A stretch of 14,201 nt of DNA from Fidelibacterota bacterium (GTDB taxonomy: Bacteria; Fidelibacterota; Marinisomatia; SCGC-AAA003-L08; GCA-002704045): assembly GCA_002704045.1 (NCBI GenBank), contig PAFF01000088.1:5451-19651 (forward strand), given 5' to 3'. Below the pieces are notes generated by a model. The model was given only the letters and a program-made list of their open reading frames with translations. It was not told where the DNA came from and made no database searches. Shown here piece after piece: positions 7,849 through 14,201 of this stretch (its first letter is position 1; each line of letters opens with the position of its first letter). Made by a program: the position numbers and the translations under genes.

Positions 7849-7854
7849 TCCTTT
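7849..7854 (-). promoter_or_regulatory. Shine-Dalgarno of the cupredoxin-like gene
   Basis: AAAGGA on the minus strand, six bases before the ATG at 7842. It supports this start, and contrasts with several genes in the window that lack such a site. Confidence 0.6.
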
Positions 7855-7898
7855 AAAACTTATTGTTAATTAACTTTATAAATTTAAAATTATTAATA

Positions 7899-7904
7899 AT
7901 TATA
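7899..7904 (-). promoter_or_regulatory. Possible -10 element for the cupredoxin-like gene
   Basis: A perfect TATAAT on the minus strand, 57 bases before the start codon. The region about 17 bases further upstream (ATTTCA) is a poor -35. In DNA this AT-rich a lone hexamer is weak evidence. It is listed because the divergent intergenic region must hold a promoter for this gene. Confidence 0.25.
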
Positions 7905-7926
7905 TTACAAGCTTATTGAGCTGAAA

Positions 7927-7954
7927 TTGATACTATTTTACTTACAAATATTAT
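7927..7954 (+). promoter_or_regulatory. Candidate sigma70-type promoter of the ctaB-to-ctaC oxidase operon
   Basis: TTGATA (7927-7932), a 16-base spacer, then TATTAT (7949-7954), about 50 bases before ctaB. This is the best plus-strand match in the 161-bp divergent intergenic region (7843-8003), which otherwise shows only AT-rich sequence and a 10-bp palindrome, GTTAATTAAC, at 7865-7874. The base composition makes chance matches common, so this is tentative. Confidence 0.35.
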
Positions 7955-8003
7955 AACAAATTATTTTTTACCTATGTGCAATCATACTTAAATTATCAAT
8001 AGA

Positions 8004-8909
8004 ATGTTTATAAACTTTTACAAAAATAAAAATTATAAAATTTATTGGGAATTAAGTAAGCCGGATATAACTCTTTTAGTTATTATTACTGCTTTTTTTG
8101 GATATTACGCGGGTATGATATCTATTGATACTGATAATCAAATAATTTGGAAAGATGTTATATTTCTTATTACCGGAGTTGCATTGTCTTCGGCAGGAGT
8201 AAGTACCTTAAATGGCTACATAGAATCAAATTTAGATAAAAAAATGAAAAGAACTTTAAATAGGCCAATTCCATCTGGGAAAATTAGCTCAAATAAAGCA
8301 CTACTTTTTGGTTTGTCGGTTTCAATTTCAGGAGTTTTAGATCTTTATTATTTTATTAGTCCCTTAGCTGGAATCTTATCATTCATAACACTTTTTTTAT
8401 ATTTAGTAGTCTACACACCTTTAAAACAAAAAACTGAATGGAATACTATTATAGGTGCGATACCAGGTGCATTACCCCCAATAGGGGGTTGGGTTGCAGC
8501 CACAGGTGAGATAAATTTTGGCGCTTGGATTTTTTTTGCACTTCTTTTTGCTTGGCAAATACCTCATTTTATTGCAATTGCGTGGTTATACAAAGATGAT
8601 TACAAATCAGCGGGCTATAAAATGATTACCACTGGAGATAATATTGATTCAAAGATAAAATACTATATTGGAATCTTTTCTATACTTGTGTTAATTTTTA
8701 GTATTATGCCCTCATTCATGGGCTTGAGTGGTATTTTTTATTTAATTGGAACATTTATAATCAGTTTTTATTTATTAAGAAAAAGCTATCAAATGATAAT
8801 AAATCAAAATCGTAAAAATGCAAGAAAATTGCTATTTGCTACTATAATTTATTATCCTGCTTTATTAATACTGTTTGTAATAGATCATATTTTAGGAATC
8901 AACTTTTAA
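8004..8909 (+). CDS. ctaB: Protohaem IX farnesyltransferase (haem O synthase, CtaB/COX10)
   Basis: Transfers a farnesyl group to haem B to make haem O, the substrate of CtaA. The 301-residue UbiA-family membrane protein has the expected motifs in order: WELSKPDITLLV at the N-terminus; the prenyl-diphosphate/Mg site NGYIESNLDKKMKRTLNRP (N70, E74, D78, R83, R87); the YTPLKQKTEWNTIIGAIPGA stretch; GGWVAATG; the FAWQIPHFIAIAWLYKDDY segment (D198, D199); and AGYKM. The first acidic residue of the usual NxxxDxxxD site is Glu here, a conservative change. About nine membrane helices are expected. The ATG start has no Shine-Dalgarno sequence. As first gene of the oxidase operon, 18 bases ahead of ctaD, it couples haem O supply to oxidase synthesis. 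Confidence 0.95.
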   Translation: MFINFYKNKNYKIYWELSKPDITLLVIITAFFGYYAGMISIDTDNQIIWKDVIFLITGVALSSAGVSTLNGYIESNLDKKMKRTLNRPIPSGKISSNKALLFGLSVSISGVLDLYYFISPLAGILSFITLFLYLVVYTPLKQKTEWNTIIGAIPGALPPIGGWVAATGEINFGAWIFFALLFAWQIPHFIAIAWLYKDDYKSAGYKMITTGDNIDSKIKYYIGIFSILVLIFSIMPSFMGLSGIFYLIGTFIISFYLLRKSYQMIINQNRKNARKLLFATIIYYPALLILFVIDHILGINF

Positions 8910-8915
8910 TTTTAT

Positions 8916-8923
8916 GGAGGAAG
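8916..8923 (+). promoter_or_regulatory. Strong Shine-Dalgarno that fixes the TTG start of ctaD
   Basis: GGAGGAAG, with the GGAGG core ending seven bases before TTG 8928. The next in-frame Met of ctaD is inside the first membrane helix (residue 43), so this site decides the unusual TTG start. Confidence 0.75.
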
Positions 8924-8927
8924 TCTT

Positions 8928-10691
8928 TTGAGTAACAAAGAACATCACGAAGAAAGTTTTTGGACCAAATATGTTTTTTCAATTGACCATAAGGTCATTG
9001 GAATACAGTATGGTATTACTGCTCTCTTTTTTCTTTTGATCGGTTTTAGTTTAATGATGGTTATGAGGTGGCAACTTGCATATCCAGACACAGCCATACC
9101 TATTGTCGGTCCATTTATAAAATGGCTAGCAACATTAAATGGATTTGCAAGTGAAGGTAATTTACCATCCGATTTGTACAATGTTTTTGGAGCTATGCAT
9201 GGAACAATTATGATCTTTTTGGGTGTTGTACCATTAATAGTTGGAGCATTTGGTAATTATTTGGTACCTTTACAGGTAGGTGCTCCTGATATGGCATTTC
9301 CAAAATTAAATATGGCATCTTATTGGAGTTATTTACCAGGTGGTATAATAATGATAATAAGTTTCTTCTTACCAGGAGGCGCAGCAAATTCTGGATGGAC
9401 AGCTTACCCACCATTATCAGATATTGCAACGCAAGGTCAAACTTGGTGGCTCGTTGCAATGATTTTTTTAATTAGTTCCTCGTTATTGGGTTCAGTAAAT
9501 ATAATTGTAACTATTGTGCAGTTAAGAGTAAAGGGACTTACTTGGATGAAGTTACCTTTTTTTGTGTGGAGCCAATTAATAACGTCATTCTTGTTGTTAT
9601 TAGCATTTCCTCCTTTAGAGGTAGCAGCAATTTTTCAGTTAATGGATAGAATTGCTGGCACGAGTTTCTTTCTTCCAAGTGGACTTGTTATAAGTGGTGA
9701 AATGTTGCAGGTTAGTGGTGGGGGTAGTCCATTATTATGGCAGCATTTATTCTGGTTTCTAGCTCATCCAGAAGTTTACGTATTAATTTTGCCTGGAATG
9801 GGAGTAATTGCTGAAGTGATTGCTAATAATACAAGAAAGCCTCTTTGGGGTTATAAATCTCTTGTTTATTCATCATTTTTCTTAGGTTTTATGTCATTTA
9901 CTGTATGGGCACACCACATGTTTCTAACTGGTATGGGTCAAGGTATGAGTACATTCTTTCAAATCACTACTATGATTATATCAGTACCATCAGTAGTTAT
10001 ATTGTCTTGTTTTATGTTATCGTTGTGGGGTGGATCAATACGTTTTAACGTACCAATGTTGTTTGCTTTAGGATGGATTCCAATGTTTGGAGTGGGAGGC
10101 TTGACAGGATTGCCCCTTGGTCTATCAACATCTGACATACATTTACATGATACATATTATGTTATTGGACATTTTCATTATGTTGTTGCTCCTGGAACAA
10201 TATTTGCTTTATTCTCCGGAATATATTTTTGGTTTCCTAAAGTAACGGGAAAAATGTTGGATGAAACACTTGGGAAAATACATTTCTTTGCATCCTTTGT
10301 TTTTATGAATGGAGTATTTTTCCCTATGTTCATTCAAGGACTTGCAGGTGTTTCTAGAAGATTGGCTGATGGTGGCGCCTCATATGCTCATGCTGCAGAT
10401 GTTTTAAAATGGAATGAAACTATGTCATATTCAGCTTGGCTCTTAGGTTTGGCGCAAATACCGTTCATTGTTAATCTAATATGGACATTATATAAAGACA
10501 AAGATTCTAAAGCAAATGCAAATCCTTGGAACGCTACTACAATAGAGTGGACTGATGCTACGTCACCTCCGCTTGGTCACGGTAATTTTAAGAAAACACC
10601 AGTTGTTTATAATGGTCCTTATGAATATAGTGTGCCTGGCATGAAAGATGATTTTTTACCACAAACAAAAAAAATTAAAAAAGGTAAATAA
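8928..10691 (+). CDS. ctaD: Cytochrome c oxidase subunit I (CtaD), haem-copper oxidase catalytic subunit
   Basis: The proton-pumping, oxygen-reducing subunit: 587 residues, about twelve membrane helices. Haem a ligands are H91 and H417 and the haem a3 ligand is H415 (GHFHYVV). CuB ligands are H280, H329 and H330, and Y284 in HPEVY is the usual His-Tyr cross-link partner. D407/D408-region residues H407 and D408 and the haem-propionate pair R477-R478 are also present. D-channel residues N110, D121 and N128 and E282 of HPEVY mark it as A1-like. Numbering runs at a constant offset of four from Rhodobacter subunit I, so the K-channel positions can be read directly: the Lys is I358 (PSVVIL), the Thr is S355 and the Ser is A295. 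The K-channel lysine is therefore missing. The start is TTG, backed by a strong Shine-Dalgarno; one base separates it from ctaE. Identity is certain; the consequence of the K-channel change is not. Confidence 0.97.
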   Translation: MSNKEHHEESFWTKYVFSIDHKVIGIQYGITALFFLLIGFSLMMVMRWQLAYPDTAIPIVGPFIKWLATLNGFASEGNLPSDLYNVFGAMHGTIMIFLGVVPLIVGAFGNYLVPLQVGAPDMAFPKLNMASYWSYLPGGIIMIISFFLPGGAANSGWTAYPPLSDIATQGQTWWLVAMIFLISSSLLGSVNIIVTIVQLRVKGLTWMKLPFFVWSQLITSFLLLLAFPPLEVAAIFQLMDRIAGTSFFLPSGLVISGEMLQVSGGGSPLLWQHLFWFLAHPEVYVLILPGMGVIAEVIANNTRKPLWGYKSLVYSSFFLGFMSFTVWAHHMFLTGMGQGMSTFFQITTMIISVPSVVILSCFMLSLWGGSIRFNVPMLFALGWIPMFGVGGLTGLPLGLSTSDIHLHDTYYVIGHFHYVVAPGTIFALFSGIYFWFPKVTGKMLDETLGKIHFFASFVFMNGVFFPMFIQGLAGVSRRLADGGASYAHAADVLKWNETMSYSAWLLGLAQIPFIVNLIWTLYKDKDSKANANPWNATTIEWTDATSPPLGHGNFKKTPVVYNGPYEYSVPGMKDDFLPQTKKIKKGK

Positions 10692-10692
10692 A

Positions 10693-11322
10693 ATGGATAT
10701 AAAGATTCCTTATAATGAAGATTTAAGACCAGATACTGGTTTATACAATGCAAAATTAGGTATTTGGCTCTTTTTGGCTTCTGAAGTAATGCTGTTTGGT
10801 GGTTTATTTTCTTCATATATACTTCTAAGAGCTGGAGCTTCTGTTTGGCCTCCAATAGGACTTGATGGACAATCTGTTGCTCATTTACTTGAAGAAACTA
10901 TAGGTCTTGCAACTTTTAATACAGTTGCACTTATAACCTCTAGTGTAACAATGGTGATGTCTTGGGTCTCACTTAAAATGAAAGATATTTCAAAATTTAA
11001 AATGTATATGTGGATAACAATTTCTTGCGCAATAATATTTCTCATTGTTAAATATTTTGAGTACTCACATAAGATACATGAAGGTTTCATACCAGCCCAT
11101 GATACTTATATGGCATTATATTTCACTATGACAGGCTTGCATGTATTACACATCATAGGTGGACTTTTTGTTCTTGTATATTTTGTGATGCCTGATGGAA
11201 TAAAGATGTGGGATGATGAACCGATAAGATTCACAAATCGCATAGAAGTGTTTGGTCTATACTGGCACTTTGTAGATTTAGTTTGGATCTTTCTTTTTCC
11301 AGTTTTGTATCTTTTAAATTAA
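10693..11322 (+). CDS. ctaE: Cytochrome c oxidase subunit III (CtaE)
   Basis: A 209-residue short-form subunit III with about five membrane helices, lacking the first two helices of the seven-helix mitochondrial form. Motifs visible: KLGIWLFLASEVMLFGGLFSSY with E31, TFNTVALITSS, GLHVLHIIGGL (H150) and the C-terminal LYWHFVDLVWIFLFPVLYLL. Subunit III stabilises subunit I and proton uptake into the D-channel. I chose ATG 10693, one base after the ctaD stop and preceded by AAGG in the ctaD end. An in-frame ATG at 10648 would add 15 charged residues encoded within ctaD and is unlikely. Tight spacing suggests translational coupling with ctaD. Confidence 0.95.
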   Translation: MDIKIPYNEDLRPDTGLYNAKLGIWLFLASEVMLFGGLFSSYILLRAGASVWPPIGLDGQSVAHLLEETIGLATFNTVALITSSVTMVMSWVSLKMKDISKFKMYMWITISCAIIFLIVKYFEYSHKIHEGFIPAHDTYMALYFTMTGLHVLHIIGGLFVLVYFVMPDGIKMWDDEPIRFTNRIEVFGLYWHFVDLVWIFLFPVLYLLN

Positions 11323-11336
11323 TATAAAGGATTAGT

Positions 11337-11645
11337 ATGGTTTCAGATAATATATCAAAACAAGTTATTAAATATTGGAAAATATTTGCCTTACTTTTAT
11401 TTTGTACGGTTTTAACAGTTCTTGCAGTTTATGTAGATTTTGATGTTGAAGGAAGTATTGCTGGAGGAATTTTTATTGGTTTAACTATAGCAGTTTTTAA
11501 AGGCTACTTAGTTGCTTATAACTTTATGCATTTGAATGATGAGAAGCCAATGGTATATTGGATAATTCTTGTAACTTTAGTTTTCTTTTTAATTCTTTTG
11601 TTTATTCCAGTCATATGGGAATCAACACTTGTTGGGAAATATTAA
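11337..11645 (+). CDS. ctaF: Cytochrome c oxidase subunit IV (prokaryotic CtaF/COX4 family)
   Basis: A 102-residue protein with three membrane segments (about 15-33, 38-60 and 70-92). It carries the family signature KGYLVAYNFMHL, in which a Lys-rich turn precedes the FMHL motif. It is an accessory subunit of bacterial aa3/caa3-type oxidases thought to aid assembly or stability. An AAAGG Shine-Dalgarno lies six bases before the ATG. It sits 14 bases after ctaE, and its stop codon directly abuts the next gene, consistent with one transcript. Confidence 0.9.
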   Translation: MVSDNISKQVIKYWKIFALLLFCTVLTVLAVYVDFDVEGSIAGGIFIGLTIAVFKGYLVAYNFMHLNDEKPMVYWIILVTLVFFLILLFIPVIWESTLVGKY

Positions 11646-11849
11646 ATGTCTTTAAAATATTTTCATATAGTATTCATGACGATTGCATCAATTATGACTA
11701 TAGCTAATGGCTATTTGTTTTATATTGAATGGAAATCTTACAGCGAAACAAAATATTTAATTTTAACTATTTTAGCTGTAGTCTTTTGTATTGCTTTAAT
11801 ATTTTACAACAATTATTTCTTAAAAAAAATATCAACCTTAGATGATTAG
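11646..11849 (+). CDS. Small two-helix membrane protein of the oxidase operon, function unknown
   Basis: A 67-residue protein I do not recognise. It has a hydrophobic segment at about 5-26 and another at about 37-59, joined by a short polar loop (WKSYSETK), and an acidic C-terminus (STLDD). No Cys-pair or His motif suggests metal binding. Its ATG follows the ctaF stop with no gap, and it overlaps the next gene by eight bases. Such packing inside an operon strongly supports a real, translated gene. A role as a small oxidase subunit or assembly helper is inferred only from position. Confidence 0.72.
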   Translation: MSLKYFHIVFMTIASIMTIANGYLFYIEWKSYSETKYLILTILAVVFCIALIFYNNYFLKKISTLDD

Positions 11850-12051
11850 AATATTAATATTATTATCATTTGTATCTTCTAACCTATATGCCTGTGCTGT
11901 TTGTTATGGAGATCCTAATTCCCCAATGACACATGGTATGAATATGGGTATTTTAACATTATTATTTTTTATTGGATTCATATTGACTATAGTGCTTTTT
12001 TTTATAATAACATTATATATTAAATCAAAAAAAATGGAGAGTATAAATTAA
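11842..12051 (+). CDS. Small exported/membrane protein with CAVC-Met-His motif, possible oxidase copper-assembly factor
   Basis: A 69-residue protein with an N-terminal signal-like segment ending LYAC. It then has a compact motif CAVCYGDPNSPMTHGMNMG (C18, C21, M29, H31, M33, M35), and finally one membrane helix (about 37-61) with a short basic tail (KSKKMESIN). The Cys-x-x-Cys plus Met/His cluster at the outer face, next to the CuA subunit gene, would suit transient copper or thiol chemistry. That is inference: no named family is claimed, though I recall similar CAVCxGDP peptides beside oxidase genes elsewhere. LYAC could also be a weak lipobox, making it a lipoprotein. It overlaps the previous gene by eight bases and ends two bases before ctaC, so it is translationally embedded in the operon. 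Confidence 0.75.
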   Translation: MIRILILLSFVSSNLYACAVCYGDPNSPMTHGMNMGILTLLFFIGFILTIVLFFIITLYIKSKKMESIN

Positions 12052-12053
12052 AA

Positions 12054-12893
12054 ATGCTTGAATATCTTGGAAAATTAAGTGATAAATTAGGATTGCCAAT
12101 AGTGTCATCTGACCACGGCTATAAAATAGATATTGTGATAGGGTGGGTTCATTGGTTGATGATACTACTTTTTGTAGGTTGGGGAATTTATTTAATATAT
12201 GCTATATTTAAGTTCAATAATAAATCAAATCCTGCAGCTAGTTACGGTGGTATCAAATCTCATTTCAGTCAATATGTAGAAGTTGGTGTCATAGTTTTTG
12301 AAGCTTTTCTTTTGGTTGGATTATCATTGCCATTATGGTCTCAATTAAAAACAAATATACCAGATAAAAAAGATGTTCATGAAATTAGGGTTGTTGCACA
12401 GCAATTTGCATGGAATATACATTATCCAGGAGCAGATGGTTTGTTTGGTTCAACTAGTCCAAGTTTAGTCAATGAAGAGTCAAATCCAGTTGGTCTAGAT
12501 AGAAACGGATTTGGAGCAGATGATATTGTAACAATTAATCAATTACATCTTCCTGTTAATAAGCAAGTATTAGTTTATTTATCTACAAAAGATGTAATAC
12601 ATAATTTCTTCTTACCTGAAATGAGGGTTAAGCAAGATGCCATACCAGGAATGCAAATTCCTATTTATTTTACACCAACAATGACATCAAAAGATTTTTT
12701 GCAAATGTTGAAAGGGACAGCTAGAGAAGGTCAGGGCTATGAAATTGCCTGTGCCCAACTGTGTGGAAATTCTCATTATAGAATGAAAGGATATGTTACT
12801 ATTGAAACTGAGCAAGAGTTTAATGATTGGTTAGCAGAAGAAGCAGAGTATCTAGATGAGGAGGGAGATGACGACTGGGATGATGATTGGTAA
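12054..12893 (+). CDS. ctaC: Cytochrome c oxidase subunit II (CtaC), CuA-binding
   Basis: Accepts electrons from a c-type cytochrome or other carrier at the binuclear CuA site and passes them to haem a in subunit I. In 279 residues it has two membrane helices (about 28-52 and 75-97), then the periplasmic cupredoxin domain. This includes the aromatic AQQFAWNIHYPG patch (W120), an insertion at about 125-158, and CuA ligands H183 (VIHNFFLPEMRVKQDAIPGM), C233, C237, H241 and M244. The usual Glu between the cysteines is Gln235 (CAQLCG), a variant seen in other bacteria. E76 in the second helix (QYVEVGV) matches the K-channel entry Glu. No cytochrome c domain is fused, so an external donor is needed. 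The C-terminus is DEEGDDDWDDDW, nearly the same as that of the octahaem subunit. The gene is last in the operon, two bases after the CAVC peptide gene. Confidence 0.96.
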   Translation: MLEYLGKLSDKLGLPIVSSDHGYKIDIVIGWVHWLMILLFVGWGIYLIYAIFKFNNKSNPAASYGGIKSHFSQYVEVGVIVFEAFLLVGLSLPLWSQLKTNIPDKKDVHEIRVVAQQFAWNIHYPGADGLFGSTSPSLVNEESNPVGLDRNGFGADDIVTINQLHLPVNKQVLVYLSTKDVIHNFFLPEMRVKQDAIPGMQIPIYFTPTMTSKDFLQMLKGTAREGQGYEIACAQLCGNSHYRMKGYVTIETEQEFNDWLAEEAEYLDEEGDDDWDDDW

Positions 12894-12896
12894 GTT

Positions 12897-14201
12897 TCAT
12901 TTAATTTCCATTCCAATAAATCTTGAACTTTCGTTTCTTTTAATATAAAGTAATATAGAATCACCTGATCCATATTTTTTTAATTCATTAGCATATTGAT
13001 CAATTGAGTTAATTTTATACTGACCTATTTTTACTATAATATCATCTATCATTAAATCAGATTGATTAGCTCTATTCTCTATTGCGTAGATTCTAACTCC
13101 TTCAATTTGATTTTTAACATTTTCGAAATCAATATTTTCAACTTTTAAACCCAATATATCATAAGTATCATTTTCATAGATTCCTAAAGATAGGTTTTGT
13201 TCGTTAGGTCTTTCTCCAAGTTTAACTGTTACATTTTTTTCTTTACCATTTCTAAAGACTTTGATTTTTTTTAATTCGTTTGGTCTGCTAGAAGCAATAA
13301 TATTTCTTAAATTTGATGAACTGGAAATTTTTTGTCCATCTATTTCAATAATTATATCTTGTTGTTTTAAGTTTGACTTTGATGCAGGGCTATCTTCTAA
13401 GATTTGAGATACCAAAGCACCTGATCTAATATCCAAGTTCATTGCCTTAGCAATTTGTTCATCTATATCTTGAATGGAGACACCAAGCCAACCTCTTGTT
13501 ACACTTCCTGAATTAATTAAATCTTCTGCAACTCTCATAACTTGATTAATAGGTATTGCAAATCCTACTCCAGCACTTTGCTTAGAAAATCCTTCTGTTG
13601 CTATGGCTGTATTAATGCCAACTAGTTCACCTTTCAAATTCATTAAAGCGCCTCCTGAATTACCAGGATTTATAGCTGCATCATGTTGAATAAAATTTTC
13701 AAAGTTTCTTCTTGATATTATATCACTTCTCCCAACTGCACTTACAATTCCAGCTGTCACAGTATGATTTAAATGTAATCCAAAAGGACTACCAATTGCT
13801 ACAATCCATTCTCCAACTCTTAGTTTGTCTGAGTTGCCAATTTTAACATCCGTTAAATTTTTTGGATCGATTTTTAAAATAGCTAAATCGGATGGTGGAT
13901 CAGTACCAATAACCTCAGCAATAATTTCTCTTCTGTCTTCAAGTAAAATTTTAATTTCCTCAGCATCATTAATTACATGATTATTTGTTACTATGTAACC
14001 TTCTTTAGCATCTATGATCACTCCAGAACCCAATGCTTGACCTTTAAATTCTTGTTGAGGCATTTGTCTGAAGAAAAAATGATAATCGTTTTCTATAGTT
14101 TTTTCGGATATTATCGATACAACAGCAGGATTCGTTTTTTCAGCCACATTAATAAAGGCTTTACTAAAATCATATTGGGATGGAAATGCAATTATTTTTG
14201 C
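12897..14201 (-). CDS. htrA: HtrA/Deg-family periplasmic serine protease with two PDZ domains, N-terminus beyond the window
   Basis: A chymotrypsin-fold protease/chaperone for misfolded envelope proteins. The frame is open to the last base, so signal peptide and start are outside; the first Val-type candidate codon (GTG at 14147) lies within family sequence (FSKAFINVAEKTNPAVVSI) and is not the start. Of 434 visible residues, the protease domain shows the complete triad: H75 (VTNNHVI), D105 (PPSDLAILKI) and S182 in NPGNSGGAL. PDZ1 follows at about 232-325 (GWLGVSIQDI, then SGALVSQILEDSPASKSNL). A more divergent PDZ2 spans about 345-434 (GVRIYAIENRANQSDLMIDDIIVKIG). Its TGA stop lies three bases from the convergent ctaC stop. 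Base usage resembles the neighbours. Family is certain; whether it is DegP-, DegQ- or DegS-like cannot be decided, though two PDZ domains argue against DegS. Confidence 0.94.
   Translation of the reverse strand, partial: AKIIAFPSQYDFSKAFINVAEKTNPAVVSIISEKTIENDYHFFFRQMPQQEFKGQALGSGVIIDAKEGYIVTNNHVINDAEEIKILLEDRREIIAEVIGTDPPSDLAILKIDPKNLTDVKIGNSDKLRVGEWIVAIGSPFGLHLNHTVTAGIVSAVGRSDIISRRNFENFIQHDAAINPGNSGGALMNLKGELVGINTAIATEGFSKQSAGVGFAIPINQVMRVAEDLINSGSVTRGWLGVSIQDIDEQIAKAMNLDIRSGALVSQILEDSPASKSNLKQQDIIIEIDGQKISSSSNLRNIIASSRPNELKKIKVFRNGKEKNVTVKLGERPNEQNLSLGIYENDTYDILGLKVENIDFENVKNQIEGVRIYAIENRANQSDLMIDDIIVKIGQYKINSIDQYANELKKYGSGDSILLYIKRNESSRFIGMEIK

Noticed and set aside
7865..7874. Palindrome GTTAATTAAC in the divergent intergenic region
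   Set aside because: A 10-bp AT-rich palindrome is expected by chance here and does not sit at a recognisable operator position; no second copy was seen.
8914..8931. Five-codon mini-ORF (ATG GAG GAA GTC TTT TGA) overlapping the ctaD start
   Set aside because: It is simply formed by the Shine-Dalgarno region and its stop overlaps the TTG start; translational coupling is conceivable but nothing else supports a leader peptide.
10648..10692. In-frame ATG upstream of ctaE
   Set aside because: It overlaps the end of ctaD and would add a charged, non-conserved extension; ATG 10693 has AAGG at suitable distance and matches the family N-terminus.
14145..14147. GTG as start of the HtrA gene
   Set aside because: The frame continues upstream to the window edge with sequence typical of the start of the protease domain, and no signal peptide would be left; the gene is truncated by the window.

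Overview
The window is a compact, very AT-rich stretch of bacterial chromosome that encodes most of an aerobic respiratory chain. It runs from the middle of a cytochrome b gene to an HtrA-type protease. No RNA gene, mobile element or CRISPR array is visible. The low GC, the mix of starts with and without Shine-Dalgarno sequences, the split b6/subunit-IV style cytochrome b with a giant multihaem partner, and the CtaD/CtaC sequence style would fit a marine lineage such as Marinimicrobia (SAR406). That assignment is a guess from style; no marker gene here proves it.

Layout. Positions 1-4648 (+) hold a quinol:cytochrome c reductase module: the end of a b6-type cytochrome b, a long second cytochrome b subunit carrying the Qo-site region, and a 1023-residue membrane-anchored octahaem c protein with a long coiled-coil stalk. 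They are followed by a DUF420/CtaM-like oxidase assembly protein (4661-5200) and an EamA transporter. Positions 6107-7842 (-) carry haem A synthase ctaA and a secreted, lysine-rich cupredoxin-like protein, separated by a clear intrinsic terminator. A 161-bp divergent intergenic region leads into the oxidase operon at 8004-12893 (+): ctaB (haem O synthase), ctaD (subunit I), ctaE (III), ctaF (IV), two tiny membrane or secreted proteins, and ctaC (II) last. A convergent two-PDZ serine protease (12897 to the window edge, -) closes the window.

How it fits together. Quinol is oxidised at the cytochrome b subunits and electrons pass to the octahaem protein. They then reach CuA of subunit II either directly or through a small carrier, and finally the haem a/a3-CuB centre of subunit I. 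CtaB and CtaA make haem A; the DUF420 protein and perhaps the small CxxC protein help assembly. Subunit II has no fused cytochrome c domain, so a donor or carrier is needed.

Most notable observations: (1) the octahaem reductase subunit and oxidase subunit II end in near-identical acidic-tryptophan tails (DDDWDDDDW and DDDWDDDW), suggesting a shared docking partner or a supercomplex, with the basic cupredoxin-like protein as one candidate partner; (2) subunit I keeps the D-channel and the HPEVY glutamate but has Ile where the K-channel lysine belongs, plus a second change in that channel; (3) a 69-residue secreted/membrane peptide with a CAVC...M..H.M.M motif sits between subunits IV and II.
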